DNA of 64,000 nucleotides, taken from Pseudomonas baetica. GTDB lineage: Bacteria; Pseudomonadota; Gammaproteobacteria; Pseudomonadales; Pseudomonadaceae. Under the pieces are notes generated by a model. The model saw only the letters and a list, made by a program, of their open reading frames with translations. It was not told the origin of the DNA and ran no database searches. A program made the position numbers and the translations under genes. Shown here one piece after another: positions 1-9,419 of this stretch; the first letter of the stretch is position 1; the number at the start of each line of letters is the position of its first letter. The DNA lies in the NCBI RefSeq assembly GCF_019733355.1, contig NZ_JAIHLQ010000005.1, positions 1 through 64,000 on the forward strand, in the 5' to 3' direction.

Positions 1-1
1 A

Positions 2-78
2 TGGTCGGGGTAAGGGGATTCGAACTCCTGACATCCTGCTCCCAAAGCAGGCGCGCTACCGGACTGCGCTATACCCCG
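2..78 (-). tRNA. tRNA-Pro (UGG)
   Basis: A complete cloverleaf reads on the minus strand with a CGGGGTA/TACCCCG acceptor stem, a TTCGAAT T-loop and an encoded CCA end. The anticodon loop is TTTGGGA, giving anticodon UGG. It lies about 10 bases downstream of tRNA-Asn and is probably co-transcribed with it. Confidence 0.96.
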
Positions 79-87
79 GTTTGAAAT

Positions 88-163
88 TGGCTCCGTGACC
101 AGGACTCGAACCTGGGACCCAATGATTAACAGTCATTTGCTCTACCGACTGAGCTATCACGGA
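88..163 (-). tRNA. tRNA-Asn (GUU)
   Basis: A 76-base cloverleaf on the minus strand with acceptor TCCGTGA/TCACGGA, anticodon loop CTGTTAA (anticodon GUU), T-loop TTCGAGT and encoded CCA. It is the first gene of a two-tRNA unit with tRNA-Pro. Confidence 0.96.
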
Positions 164-248
164 ACTACATATTTCAATTTACAACGGTGAAACTTACAGC
201 TCTTAGACCCTCGTTCGCATCGCTGCGTTCGTGTGTCTGAGGCGCGCT

Positions 249-276
249 ATTCTACAACCTAGATCACCTCTGTCAA
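249..276 (-). promoter_or_regulatory. sigma-70 promoter of the tRNA-Asn/tRNA-Pro unit
   Basis: On the minus strand TTGACA (271-276) and TAGAAT (249-254) are separated by 16 bases, ending about 85 bases before tRNA-Asn. The -35 is a perfect match and the -10 differs at one base. No gene is seen elsewhere in 164-408. Confidence 0.65.
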
Positions 277-408
277 CCCCCTAAATCGCTTTCAAGTTAA
301 TGATTTGCAACTTATTTCAGATTTCTGCTCAGTGAGCTGAAACCTTGTGGGTGACTGACTGCGGGGCGCACTTTACAAGCCTTTTCCTTTGAGTTCAACA
401 GCCTGGCG

Positions 409-436
409 AAAAAAAGGCCTCGCAAAGCGAGGCCTT
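409..436 (-). terminator. rho-independent terminator of clpB
   Basis: A 9-bp GC-rich stem (415-423 with 427-435, AGGCCTCGC/GCGAGGCCT) with a three-base loop is followed on the minus strand by a run of seven T, 24 bases after the clpB stop. Confidence 0.9.
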
Positions 437-459
437 CCTTATTTCATTGACGCTGCGGC

Positions 460-3024
460 TCAGTTGAAAACGATTTCGTCGTCCGCAACGGTTCCGGTTG
501 CCGTGTCCCCCGGCATGAAATGCCCCGAGAGGATCAATTGTGCCAGCGGGTTTTCGATCCAGCGCTGGATCGCCCGTTTCAAAGGTCGCGCGCCATAGAC
601 CGGGTCGTAACCGACGGCAATCAATTTGTCCATCGCTTGCGGACTCAATTCCAGCTTCAATTCGCGCTCGGCCAGACGACTGCGCAGACGGCCCAACTGA
701 ATCTCGGTAATGCCCGCGATCTGATCCCGCGCCAAAGGCTCGAAGATCACCACTTCGTCAACCCGGTTGATGAACTCCGGACGGAAGTGACTGGTCAGCG
801 CATCCATCACCGCCGCACGTTGCGCCTCACGATCACCCACCAGCTCCTGAATCTGCACTGACCCCAGGTTCGACGTCATGACGATCACAGTATTGCGGAA
901 GTCCACCGTACGGCCGTGGCTGTCGGTCAGGCGACCATCCTCAAGCACTTGCAGCAGGATGTTGAACACATCCGGGTGCGCTTTCTCGACTTCGTCCAAC
1001 AGGATCACCGAGTAAGGCTTGCGCCGCACCGCTTCGGTCAGATAACCGCCCTCTTCGTAACCGACGTATCCCGGTGGTGCACCGATCAGGCGAGCCACAG
1101 AATGTTTCTCCATGAACTCGGACATGTCGATCCGCACCATCGCCTCTTCGGTATCAAAGAGGAATTCAGCCAGCGCTTTGCACAGCTCGGTTTTACCGAC
1201 ACCGGTCGGGCCGAGGAACATGAACGAGCCGCTCGGGCGATTCGGGTCCGACAACCCGGCGCGGGAACGCCGAACGGCATTGGCCACCGCCACGACCGCT
1301 TCGTCCTGGCCGATCACACGCTGGTGCAACAGGCTTTCCATCTTCATCAGCTTGTCGCGCTCGCCTTCGAGCATTTTCGACACTGGAATACCGGTCCACT
1401 TCGACACGACTTCAGCGATTTCTTCCTCAGTCACCTTGCTGCGCAGCAACTGGTTTTCGCTCTTGCCGTGCTGATCGACCATTTGCAGGCTGCGCTCCAG
1501 ATCCGGGATCACCCCGTACTGCAACTCGGCCATGCGGTTCAGGTCGCCTTTACGGCGCGCCGCTTCCAGCTCCTGACGGGACTGTTCGATCTTCTGCTGA
1601 ATCTGTGCAGAACCCTGTACCTCGGCTTTTTCCGAGTTCCAGATTTCTTCCAGATCCGAATACTCACGCTCAAGCCGGACAATTTCCTCCTGAAGTTTTT
1701 CCAGGCGTTTCATCGCGGCTTCGTCGCTTTCTTTCTTCAGTGCTTGCGATTCCACCTTCAACTGAATCAGGCGGCGCTCCAGACGATCCAGCACTTCCGG
1801 CTTGGAGTCGATCTCCATACGGATGCGGCTGGCGGCCTCGTCGATCAGGTCGATGGCCTTGTCCGGCAGTTGCCGATCAGTGATGTAACGATGGCTAAGC
1901 TTGGCCGCTGCAATGATTGCACCATCAGTAATCGCGACCTTGTGGTGAACCTCGTAACGCTCCTTGAGGCCACGCAGAATCGCGATGGTGTCTTCTTCAC
2001 TTGGCTCATCCACCAGCACTTTCTGGAAGCGCCGTTCGAGGGCTGCGTCCTTCTCTATATATTGGCGGTACTCGTTGAGCGTGGTCGCGCCGACGCAGTG
2101 CAACTCGCCGCGAGCCAGCGCTGGTTTGAGCATGTTGCCAGCATCCATCGAGCCCTCGCCTTTGCCGGCGCCGACCATGGTGTGCAGTTCGTCGATGAAC
2201 AGAATGATCTGCCCTTCCTGCTTCGACAGCTCGTTAAGCAGCGATTTCAGGCGCTCTTCGAACTCACCGCGGTACTTGGCACCGGCAATCAATGCGCCCA
2301 TATCCAGCGAGAGCAGACGCTTGCCCTTGAGGCCGTCCGGCACTTCGCCGTTGATGATGCGCTGGGCCAGGCCCTCGGCAATCGCGGTTTTACCCACACC
2401 GGGTTCACCGATCAGCACCGGGTTGTTCTTGGTACGGCGTTGCAGAACCTGAATGGTGCGACGAATTTCATCGTCACGACCGATCACCGGATCGAGCTTG
2501 CCGTCTTCGGCACGCTTGGTCAGGTCGACGGTGTATTTATCCAGCGCCTGACGCGACTCCTCGTGGTTGGCGTCGTTGACCGCGTCGCCACCGCGCAGGT
2601 TGTTGATCGCGTTCTCCAGCGCTTTCTTGCTCACGCCTTGGCCAAGCAGCAACTTGCCGAGCTTGCTGTTCTCATCCATCGAGGCGAGTAGTACCAGTTC
2701 GCTGGAGATGAACTGGTCGCCCTTCTGCTGGGCCAGGCGGTCAGCCTGGTTGAGCAGACGCGCCAAGTCCTGCGACATGTTGACGTCGCCGGTGGGGTTC
2801 TGGATTTTCGGTAATTGATCGAGCTCTTTGGTCAGCTCTTTGCGCAAGCTATTGATGTCAAAGCCCACCTGCATCAGCAGGGGTTTGATCGAACCGCCCT
2901 GCTGCTCAAGCATGGCCTGCATCAAGTGCGCCGGCTCAATAGCCGGATGATCATGGCCGACAGCCAACGATTGGGCGTCGGACAAGGCCAACTGTAATTT
3001 GCTGGTTAAACGGTCTATACGCAT
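460..3024 (-). CDS. clpB: ATP-dependent disaggregase ClpB
   Basis: ClpB is the cytoplasmic Hsp100 hexamer that threads aggregated proteins through its pore together with DnaK. The 854-residue product has the usual ClpB length. It shows the N-terminal Clp repeat domain, a first AAA module with Walker A GEPGVGKT at residues 206-213, a long coiled-coil middle domain (about 400-530) rich in Glu, Arg and Gln, and a second AAA module with GPTGVGKT near residue 605. The C-terminus has the extended ClpB form and no ClpP-docking loop is apparent. A sigma-32 type promoter precedes it and a terminator follows it, so it looks like a single heat-shock transcription unit. Confidence 0.98.
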   Translation of the reverse strand: MRIDRLTSKLQLALSDAQSLAVGHDHPAIEPAHLMQAMLEQQGGSIKPLLMQVGFDINSLRKELTKELDQLPKIQNPTGDVNMSQDLARLLNQADRLAQQKGDQFISSELVLLASMDENSKLGKLLLGQGVSKKALENAINNLRGGDAVNDANHEESRQALDKYTVDLTKRAEDGKLDPVIGRDDEIRRTIQVLQRRTKNNPVLIGEPGVGKTAIAEGLAQRIINGEVPDGLKGKRLLSLDMGALIAGAKYRGEFEERLKSLLNELSKQEGQIILFIDELHTMVGAGKGEGSMDAGNMLKPALARGELHCVGATTLNEYRQYIEKDAALERRFQKVLVDEPSEEDTIAILRGLKERYEVHHKVAITDGAIIAAAKLSHRYITDRQLPDKAIDLIDEAASRIRMEIDSKPEVLDRLERRLIQLKVESQALKKESDEAAMKRLEKLQEEIVRLEREYSDLEEIWNSEKAEVQGSAQIQQKIEQSRQELEAARRKGDLNRMAELQYGVIPDLERSLQMVDQHGKSENQLLRSKVTEEEIAEVVSKWTGIPVSKMLEGERDKLMKMESLLHQRVIGQDEAVVAVANAVRRSRAGLSDPNRPSGSFMFLGPTGVGKTELCKALAEFLFDTEEAMVRIDMSEFMEKHSVARLIGAPPGYVGYEEGGYLTEAVRRKPYSVILLDEVEKAHPDVFNILLQVLEDGRLTDSHGRTVDFRNTVIVMTSNLGSVQIQELVGDREAQRAAVMDALTSHFRPEFINRVDEVVIFEPLARDQIAGITEIQLGRLRSRLAERELKLELSPQAMDKLIAVGYDPVYGARPLKRAIQRWIENPLAQLILSGHFMPGDTATGTVADDEIVFN

Positions 3025-3095
3025 GGGTCACCTTCCTTTTGAGCAGGCCGGACCTGAAAACCATCCTGAATAAAGAAACCTGCCAGATACCACTG

Positions 3096-3124
3096 TAGAT
3101 GCGGTCGATTCTGCGAGATTCAAG
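3096..3124 (-). promoter_or_regulatory. sigma-32 (RpoH) heat-shock promoter of clpB
   Basis: On the minus strand CTTGAA (3119-3124) and CCGCATCTA (3096-3104) are 14 bases apart. This matches the RpoH pattern CTTGAA-N13-17-CCCCATNTA with one mismatch in the -10. It lies about 70 bases before the clpB start, between pgeF and clpB. Confidence 0.75.
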
Positions 3125-3154
3125 CAGCGGAGAGTTGATGCAGGTCAGGCAAGT

Positions 3155-3877
3155 CTAGCGGGTGAGCCAAACCAGGGAGGCAAAGCGACCAGTGCGCGAC
3201 GCACGGCGGTAAGAAAAGAAACGCGGATCGGTCACGGTGCAGAAATCGCCACCGTAAACCGCAGTGACACCACGAACTGCAAGACGCAGGCGGGCCAGCT
3301 TATAGATGTCAGCCATGAACTTGCCCGCATTGTGGCTCGGGACAAAGGCTGTCGCCGCTTCGGGCAGTTGATCGATAAAGACCTCCCGCACTTCCGGGCC
3401 AACTTCAAACGCTTGCGGGCCGATGGCCGGGCCGAGCCAGACCAGCACGTCTTGTGCCGGGACATCGAGCGTATCCAACGTGGCTTCGAGCACACCGGCC
3501 GCCAGACCACGCCAACCGGCATGGGCCGCTGCAACGCGGGTGCCGGCGCGATCACAGAAAAGCGCCGGCAAACAATCGGCCGTCATTGCCGTGCAGGCAA
3601 TACCGGGGGTTGCAGTCCAACTGGCATCAGCCATTGCAACCACGCCCGGATCAGCATGCGCCACGGCAATCCCGTGAACTTGCTGCAACCAGGCAGGCTT
3701 TATAGAGAAGTGATCAGTCAGACGCCGACGATTTTCGGCAACAGCCTCAGGACGGTCATCAACATGATCGCCCAGATTGAGGCTGTCGAACGGCGCCTCG
3801 CTGACACCACCCTCGCGGGTGGTGACACAGGCCCTGACGCTGGCCGGCGCAGGCCAGTCCGGCGTCAGCCAGTTCAT
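3155..3877 (-). CDS. pgeF: PgeF/YfiH-type laccase-domain purine nucleoside phosphorylase family protein
   Basis: A 240-residue protein of the YfiH/DUF152 family. Members were first called polyphenol oxidases; they act as purine nucleoside phosphorylases/adenosine deaminases, and the E. coli member edits wrongly built peptidoglycan precursors. The family metal-site segments are visible: WLQQVHG with its His, TADCLPALFC with its Cys and AAHAGWRGLAAGV with its His. It begins inside the end of rluD with a 4-base ATGA overlap, so the two are translationally coupled as in other Pseudomonas. The exact substrate cannot be read from the sequence. Confidence 0.9.
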   Translation of the reverse strand: MNWLTPDWPAPASVRACVTTREGGVSEAPFDSLNLGDHVDDRPEAVAENRRRLTDHFSIKPAWLQQVHGIAVAHADPGVVAMADASWTATPGIACTAMTADCLPALFCDRAGTRVAAAHAGWRGLAAGVLEATLDTLDVPAQDVLVWLGPAIGPQAFEVGPEVREVFIDQLPEAATAFVPSHNAGKFMADIYKLARLRLAVRGVTAVYGGDFCTVTDPRFFSYRRASRTGRFASLVWLTR

Positions 3878-4836
3878 CCGACGAAAGCCTCGCGATCCTG
3901 CTTGAGCAGGGTCAGCAACCAGACGAAGTCTTCCGGCAGCGGCGATTCCCAGCTCATGCGCTCACCGCTCGTCGGGTGATCCAGTTCAAGGAAGCGCGCA
4001 TGCAGGGCCTGACGCGGGAAGTGCTTGAGCGACTCGACCATGGTCGGGTTTGCGGCTGGCGGAATGCGGAAACGACCGCCGTACGCCGGGTCGCCGACCA
4101 ACGGGAAGTTGATGTGCGACATGTGGACGCGGATCTGGTGGGTACGGCCGGTTTCCAGTTTCACCCGAACGTGGGTGTGCGAACGGAAACGCTCCAGCAC
4201 GCGGTAGTGGCTGACGGCAGGCTTGCCGCCTTCCATCACCGCCATGCGCTGGCGCTGCTGGCCGTGACGGCCGATCGGGGCGTTGATCTTGCCACCGGCG
4301 GTCACCACGCCAATCACGATGCACTCGTAGATCCGGCTAACGCTGCGGCTCTGCAATTGTGCAACAAGCTTTGTCTGCGCCTGAATGGTCTTGGCCACCA
4401 CCATCAAACCGGTGGTGTCCTTGTCCAGACGATGCACGATACCAGCGCGTGGGACATTGATAATGTCCGGAACGTGGTGCAGCAAGGCGTTGAGCAAAGT
4501 GCCATCGGCGTGACCGGCAGCCGGGTGCACCACCAGGCCCGCAGGCTTGTTGATCACCAGAATGTCGTCGTCTTCATAGACGATGTCGAGTTCGATGTCC
4601 TGGGCGATCCACTCGCCCTGGGCTTCCTGCTCGGCAGTCAGCTCAAGGATGGCACCGCCATGCACGATGTCGCGAGGGCGGATGACCGCCCCGTCCACAG
4701 TCAGGTGACCTTCTTTGATCCAGGCGGATAGGCGCGAGCGTGAGTGCTCAGCGAAGAGTTGGGCGGCGACTTGATCGAGGCGTTGGCCGCCCAAATCGGA
4801 CGGCACCTCTGCGCGAAGTTCAATTTTATCGGACAT
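3874..4836 (-). CDS. rluD: 23S rRNA pseudouridine synthase RluD
   Basis: RluD isomerises uridines 1911, 1915 and 1917 in helix 69 of 23S rRNA. The product has an N-terminal S4 RNA-binding domain (about residues 18-80) and the RluA-family catalytic segment GIVHRLDKDTTGLMVV, whose first Asp is the nucleophile, followed by the RTHQIRVH motif. I chose the ATG at 4836 (MSDKIELRAE, 320 residues), which matches the Pseudomonas family start. An upstream in-frame GTG at 4857 would add seven residues. The gene is divergent from bamD, a conserved arrangement in gammaproteobacteria. Confidence 0.96.
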   Translation of the reverse strand: MSDKIELRAEVPSDLGGQRLDQVAAQLFAEHSRSRLSAWIKEGHLTVDGAVIRPRDIVHGGAILELTAEQEAQGEWIAQDIELDIVYEDDDILVINKPAGLVVHPAAGHADGTLLNALLHHVPDIINVPRAGIVHRLDKDTTGLMVVAKTIQAQTKLVAQLQSRSVSRIYECIVIGVVTAGGKINAPIGRHGQQRQRMAVMEGGKPAVSHYRVLERFRSHTHVRVKLETGRTHQIRVHMSHINFPLVGDPAYGGRFRIPPAANPTMVESLKHFPRQALHARFLELDHPTSGERMSWESPLPEDFVWLLTLLKQDREAFVG

Positions 4837-4987
4837 GCTCTGACTGGGCGTCGGCACAGCCTTTGGTTTCGGCTGCGCGCTTGTGGTTAAATACGGCGTC
4901 TTTTGCCCCGAGGCTTTTCAACGGGGCGCTCATCATAACAGGACGGCCCCGCCCAAGACAGCGGCCGTCATAGGGACGCAAGCCGCC

Positions 4988-6004
4988 ATGCAAGTGAAAC
5001 ACCTGCTGCTGATCGCCATCCTCGCATTGACCGCTGCTTGCTCATCGAAGGAAGTCGTAGACGAAAACCTCAGCGAAGCCGAGCTGTATCAGCAGGCTCA
5101 GACTGACCTGGACAACAACAGCTACACCAGCGCCACAGCCAAGCTGAAGGCTCTGGAGTCGCGGTATCCGTTCGGTCGTTACGCCGATCAGGCACAGCTG
5201 GAGCTGATCTACGCCAACTATAAAAACGCCGAGCCGGAAGCTGCAAAGTCCGCTGCCGAGCGTTTTATTCGTTTGCATCCGCAGCACCCGAACGTGGATT
5301 ACGCGTACTACCTTAAAGGTCTGACTTCTTTCGACCAGGACGTCGGCCTGCTGGCGCGCTTCCTGCCGCTGGACATGACCAAGCGTGACCCGGGCGCTGC
5401 CCGCGACTCTTACAACGAGTTCGCCCAGCTCACCAGCCGCTACCCGAACAGCCGCTACGCGCCGGACGCCAAGCAGCGCATGATTTACCTGCGCAACCTG
5501 CTGGCGGCCTACGAAATCCACGTCGCCGACTACTACCTGACCCGTCAGGCCTACGTCGCCGCTGCCAACCGTGGCCGTTATGTCGTGGAGAACTTCCAGG
5601 AAACCCCATCGGTCGGTGACGGCCTGGCGGTGATGACCGAAGCCTATCAGCGTCTGCACCTGGACGAACTGGCGGCCACCAGCCTGGAAACCCTGAAGCT
5701 CAACTACCCGAACCACCCGAGCCTGCAGGACGGTCAGTTCGTGCCATCGGTCGCCGAAGCCGACAACCGTTCGTTCCTGAGCAAGGCGACCCTCGGTCTG
5801 ATCGAGTCGCGTCCACCGCTGCCGCCAGGCGAGACCCGCGCCAACCAGGACGTACAGAAGCAGTTCCAGGACGCCAAAGACGCGATCCCGAACGAGCTCA
5901 AGCCTAAAGACGAAAACGGCGACGTGATTGAAGAGCCGGAGCCTGAGTCGAGCAACACCGACCGTTCGTGGTTCAGCTACATGACTTTCGGCGTGTTCGA
6001 CTGA
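4988..6004 (+). CDS. bamD: outer membrane assembly lipoprotein BamD (ComL)
   Basis: BamD is an essential TPR lipoprotein of the BAM complex that works with BamA to insert beta-barrel proteins into the outer membrane. The ATG at 4988 gives 338 residues and starts a clear lipoprotein signal ending in LTAAC, so lipidation is expected at Cys18. TPR-like helices with YP(F/N)..Y..A spacing run through residues 30-250 (for example [17 protein letters not shown]). The C-terminal acidic, Pro-rich tail (about residues 290-330) is longer than in E. coli BamD. It is followed by a UUCG-capped terminator. Confidence 0.96.
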   Translation: MQVKHLLLIAILALTAACSSKEVVDENLSEAELYQQAQTDLDNNSYTSATAKLKALESRYPFGRYADQAQLELIYANYKNAEPEAAKSAAERFIRLHPQHPNVDYAYYLKGLTSFDQDVGLLARFLPLDMTKRDPGAARDSYNEFAQLTSRYPNSRYAPDAKQRMIYLRNLLAAYEIHVADYYLTRQAYVAAANRGRYVVENFQETPSVGDGLAVMTEAYQRLHLDELAATSLETLKLNYPNHPSLQDGQFVPSVAEADNRSFLSKATLGLIESRPPLPPGETRANQDVQKQFQDAKDAIPNELKPKDENGDVIEEPEPESSNTDRSWFSYMTFGVFD

Positions 6005-6018
6005 TCACACCGGATGTA

Positions 6019-6050
6019 CAAAAAGGGAGATCTTCGGATCTCCCTTTTTC
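6019..6050 (+). terminator. terminator after bamD
   Basis: A 12-bp stem (AAAAGGGAGATC with its complement) capped by a TTCG tetraloop ends in a run of T, 15 bases after the bamD stop. Confidence 0.92.
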
Positions 6051-6129
6051 ATTACCACGCTTTAATAGGCTGTGCGCTTGTCAGGTCCTTGGCTAAACTG
6101 CCGGATCATCAGTCGGAAAGCCGCTCATT

Positions 6130-6372
6130 ATGTTTCGTTTATTGTTCTGGATCGTCCTGATAGTTGCTGCGGTATGGCTGTGGCGCAAATTCAAGGCATC
6201 CGCCTCGTCCACACAATCTCCACGCTCGCCTCGCGAACAAGACGCCTCACCAATGGTGCGTTGCGCCCATTGTGGCGTGCACCTGCCCCGCGACCGCGCG
6301 CTGAGCGTTCAACAACAGTGGTATTGCAGCCAGGCTCACCTTGAGCAAGGCCCAGGCACCAGTGATCGCTGA
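6130..6372 (+). CDS. PP0621-family small membrane zinc-ribbon protein
   Basis: An 80-residue protein with one N-terminal membrane helix (LLFWIVLIVAAVWLW, about residues 4-18), a Ser/Pro-rich linker and a C-terminal CAHCGVHLPRD...QWYCSQAH segment whose Cys and His residues look like a metal-binding ribbon. It fits the PP0621 family, usually found just before pilS in Pseudomonas. Its function is not known. Its 3' end overlaps the likely pilS start by 11 bases, which suggests coupled translation of pilS. Confidence 0.82.
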   Translation: MFRLLFWIVLIVAAVWLWRKFKASASSTQSPRSPREQDASPMVRCAHCGVHLPRDRALSVQQQWYCSQAHLEQGPGTSDR

Positions 6373-7951
6373 GGCCGCCAACGCCAACAGCAAACAGGCT
6401 CAGCGTCTGCTGCGCCTTTATCATCTTTATCGTTTAAGTGTCGGCATCACGCTGGTGCTGCTGATTTCCAGCAACATGGACAACCGTCTGTTGACGTCGG
6501 CCAACGACGATCTGCTGCGCGGTGGCAGTTGGCTGTATCTGATCCTCAACATTCTGCTCGTGGTGTTTCTGGAAAACACCCGCCGCCCCGCACAACTGTT
6601 CAGTCTGGCGCTGGTCGACGTATTGCTGCTGTGCGGCCTGTTCTATGCGGCAGGTGGCGTTGCCAGCGCCCTGGGAAATTTGCTGATTGTCTCGGTGGCC
6701 ATCAGCAATACCTTGCTACGACGACGCATCGGTCTGCTGATCGCCGCCATTGGGGCTCTCGGCATTGTCGGTCTGAGTTTTCTACTGAATTTCAGCCATC
6801 CCCTGAGCGCCAACGAATACCTGCAGGCCGGCACTCTCGGCGCACTGTGTTTTGCCGCGTCTCTGCTGGTGCAAGGACTCGCCCGGCGCTTGGAAGTCAG
6901 CGAAACACTGGCCGAACAGCGCGCCAGCGAAGTGGTGGGCCTGGAAGCCCTCAACGCGTTGATCCTGCAGCGCATGCGCACCGGGATTCTGGTGCTCGAC
7001 GAACAACGGCGGGTACAACTGGCCAACCACAGCGCCCAGACGTTGCTCGCACAAGCCCCTCTTCAAGGCCATTTGATCGACGACTACTCGCCGGCGCTGG
7101 TTGATCGTCTGCAACTGTGGATGAATAACCCGACCCTGCGCCCGCAGAGCCTGAAAATTCCCGGCAACGGTCTGGAGTTGCAACCGAACTTCATTGCACT
7201 TGAGCAAAGTCCGAACCAGCAAACACTGGTGTTCCTCGAGGATCTGGCGCAGATCGCCCAACAGGCCCAGCAACTCAAGCTCGCCGCCCTCGGACGCTTG
7301 ACTGCCGGCATCTCCCACGAGATTCGTAATCCGCTGGGTGCCATCAGTCATGCCGCGCAGCTATTGGGTGAATCCGAGGAACTCGACAGCGCGGATAGGC
7401 GTCTGACGCAGATTATTCAAGATCACTCCCAGCGCATGAACCGAGTCATCGAAAACGTCCTGCAACTGTCCCGCCGCCAGCAAAGCGCCCCCCAACGGCT
7501 GGAACTCAAGCCGTGGCTGGAAAGCTTCGTCGCCGAAAGCCGCGAACAGGCCACCGAGCGCCAGCAGATTCATCTGCGAGTCAACTCGGGGGACTTCACC
7601 ACCCTGATGGACCCCAACCAACTCACACAAATTCTCGACAATCTGTTACGCAACGGTTGGCGTCATAGCGCCTTGCTGCATGATCAGGCCGAGGTCTGGC
7701 TGGCGCTGTTCATCGACGCCGATAGCCAGTTGGCGACGCTCGAAGTGCAGGACAACGGACCCGGCGTGCCGCCCGACGAGCAGGCGCACCTGTTCGAACC
7801 CTTCTTCACCACCAGCAGCCAAGGCACCGGCCTTGGGCTTTATCTGTCCCGTGAGCGGTGCGAAAGCAACCAAGCGCGCCTAGACTTCAAACCACGCCAA
7901 GGCGGCGGCTGCTTTCGCATCACCTTTGCTCACGGACGGAAACAAAGTTGA
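6362..7951 (+). CDS. pilS: type IV pilus sensor histidine kinase PilS
   Basis: PilS is the membrane kinase that senses pilin level and phosphorylates PilR to control the major pilin gene. About six hydrophobic helices fill residues 20-180. They are followed by a PAS-like linker, the H-box ISHEIRNPLGAISHAA with the phospho-accepting His, the N-box NLLRNGWRHS, the G1 box DNGPGVP and the G2 box GTGLGLYLSRE. I prefer the GTG at 6362 (MIAEAANANSK, 529 residues), in line with other Pseudomonas PilS; a TTG at 6341 would add seven residues. The stop overlaps the pilR TTG start (TTGA). Confidence 0.93.
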   Translation: MIAEAANANSKQAQRLLRLYHLYRLSVGITLVLLISSNMDNRLLTSANDDLLRGGSWLYLILNILLVVFLENTRRPAQLFSLALVDVLLLCGLFYAAGGVASALGNLLIVSVAISNTLLRRRIGLLIAAIGALGIVGLSFLLNFSHPLSANEYLQAGTLGALCFAASLLVQGLARRLEVSETLAEQRASEVVGLEALNALILQRMRTGILVLDEQRRVQLANHSAQTLLAQAPLQGHLIDDYSPALVDRLQLWMNNPTLRPQSLKIPGNGLELQPNFIALEQSPNQQTLVFLEDLAQIAQQAQQLKLAALGRLTAGISHEIRNPLGAISHAAQLLGESEELDSADRRLTQIIQDHSQRMNRVIENVLQLSRRQQSAPQRLELKPWLESFVAESREQATERQQIHLRVNSGDFTTLMDPNQLTQILDNLLRNGWRHSALLHDQAEVWLALFIDADSQLATLEVQDNGPGVPPDEQAHLFEPFFTTSSQGTGLGLYLSRERCESNQARLDFKPRQGGGCFRITFAHGRKQS

Positions 7952-9294
7952 ACACGAGCCCACGGCAAAAAATCCTTATCGTCGACGACGAACCGGATAT
8001 CCGCGAACTCCTGGAAATCACCTTGGGACGGATGAAACTCGACACCCTCAGCGCACGCAACTTCAGCGAAGCCCGGACGCTGTTACACAGCGAGTCCTTC
8101 GACCTGTGCCTGACCGACATGCGCCTGCCCGACGGTACGGGGCTGGAACTGGTGCAACACATCCAGCAACGTTACCCGCAACTGCCGGTGGCGATGATTA
8201 CCGCCTACGGCAGCCTGGAAACGGCGATCAACGCCCTCAAAGCCGGGGCGTTCGACTTTCTCACCAAACCTGTCGATCTCACTCGCCTGCGCGAACTGGT
8301 CAGCACTGCCCTGCGCATGCCCGCATCTGGCGGACTCGGCACATCGATTGATCGGCGCTTGCTGGGCGAATCGCCACCGATGCGCAATTTGCGTAAACAG
8401 ATCGACAAACTCGCCCGCAGCCAGGCGCCGGTGTACATCAGTGGCGAGTCCGGTAGTGGCAAAGAATTGGTCGCAAGACTGATTCACGAACAAGGACCAC
8501 GCGCCAGTCAGCCCTTCGTGCCAGTGAACTGTGGGGCGATTCCTTCGGAGCTGATGGAAAGCGAATTCTTCGGTCATCGCAGAGGCAGCTTTACCGGCGC
8601 CGTCGAGGACAAACCCGGGTTGTTTCAAGCTGCGCATGGCGGCACGTTATTCCTTGATGAAGTGGCGGACTTGCCTCTGCCGATGCAGGTAAAACTGCTG
8701 CGGGCGATTCAGGAGAAAGCCGTGCGCAGTGTCGGCGGCCAGCAGGAAAGCGTGGTCGACGTGCGGGTTCTTTGCGCCACACACAAAGATTTGGAGGCGC
8801 AGGTTACAGCCGAGCGCTTTCGTCAGGATCTCTATTACCGGCTAAACGTGATTGAACTGCGCGTACCGCCTCTGCGCGAACGGCGCGATGACATTGAAGT
8901 GTTGGCCAGCCATATGCTCAAGCGCCTGGCCAGCGCCAGCGGCCAACCGGCGGCACGTTTGCACCCGCAGGCCTTGGAAGCACTAAAAAGTTACCGGTTT
9001 CCGGGGAATGTCAGGGAACTGGAAAACGTCCTCGAACGAGCGCACACATTGTGCGAAAACCAGGTGATCGAGGTTGGGGACTTGCGACTGAGCGAAGGCA
9101 ATTGCACGGCCGAGAGCGGCATTGCCGACCTCACGCAGATCGACAATCTTGAGGATTATCTGGAGAACGTCGAGCGCAAACTGATTTTGCAGGCGCTGGA
9201 GGAAACCCGCTGGAACCGCACGGCGGCGGCACAGCGCTTGAGTCTGTCGTTTCGGTCGATGCGCTATCGCCTGAAGAAGCTCGGTCTGGATTGA
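7948..9294 (+). CDS. pilR: type IV pilus sigma-54 response regulator PilR
   Basis: PilR is an NtrC-type activator of RNA polymerase sigma-54 at pilA. The 448-residue product has a receiver domain (residues 8-120, phospho-acceptor Asp in LCLTDMRLPDG), an AAA+ domain with Walker A GESGSGKE, the sigma-54 contact loop GAFTGA-like segment RGSFTGAVED, Walker B GTLFLDEVADL, and a C-terminal Fis-type helix-turn-helix (WNRTAAAQRLSLSFRSMRYRLKKL). The start is a TTG at 7948 overlapping the pilS stop, just before the conserved QKILIVDDEPD segment. pilA is not in this window. Confidence 0.95.
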   Translation: MNTSPRQKILIVDDEPDIRELLEITLGRMKLDTLSARNFSEARTLLHSESFDLCLTDMRLPDGTGLELVQHIQQRYPQLPVAMITAYGSLETAINALKAGAFDFLTKPVDLTRLRELVSTALRMPASGGLGTSIDRRLLGESPPMRNLRKQIDKLARSQAPVYISGESGSGKELVARLIHEQGPRASQPFVPVNCGAIPSELMESEFFGHRRGSFTGAVEDKPGLFQAAHGGTLFLDEVADLPLPMQVKLLRAIQEKAVRSVGGQQESVVDVRVLCATHKDLEAQVTAERFRQDLYYRLNVIELRVPPLRERRDDIEVLASHMLKRLASASGQPAARLHPQALEALKSYRFPGNVRELENVLERAHTLCENQVIEVGDLRLSEGNCTAESGIADLTQIDNLEDYLENVERKLILQALEETRWNRTAAAQRLSLSFRSMRYRLKKLGLD

Positions 9295-9301
9295 GGTCCC
9301 C

Positions 9302-9388
9302 TTCGCAAGCTCGCTCCCACAGGTTTAGAGCGTGTACATGAATAGTGTGTACAGCAAGCCCCCGTGTGGGAGCGGGCTTGCTCGCGAA
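9302..9388. repeat. REPIN: inverted REP doublet, GAA-outside topology
   Basis: A degenerate REP (9302-9321, ttcgcaagctcgctcccaca) and a full REP (9365-9388) face each other with the CCACA/TGTGG ends inward. The starts are 63 bases apart. It lies between the converging pilR and thiO genes and may serve as their transcription end. Confidence 0.85.
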
Positions 9389-9419
9389 AGCGGTATCGCA
9401 AACGCCAACGAATACCTGA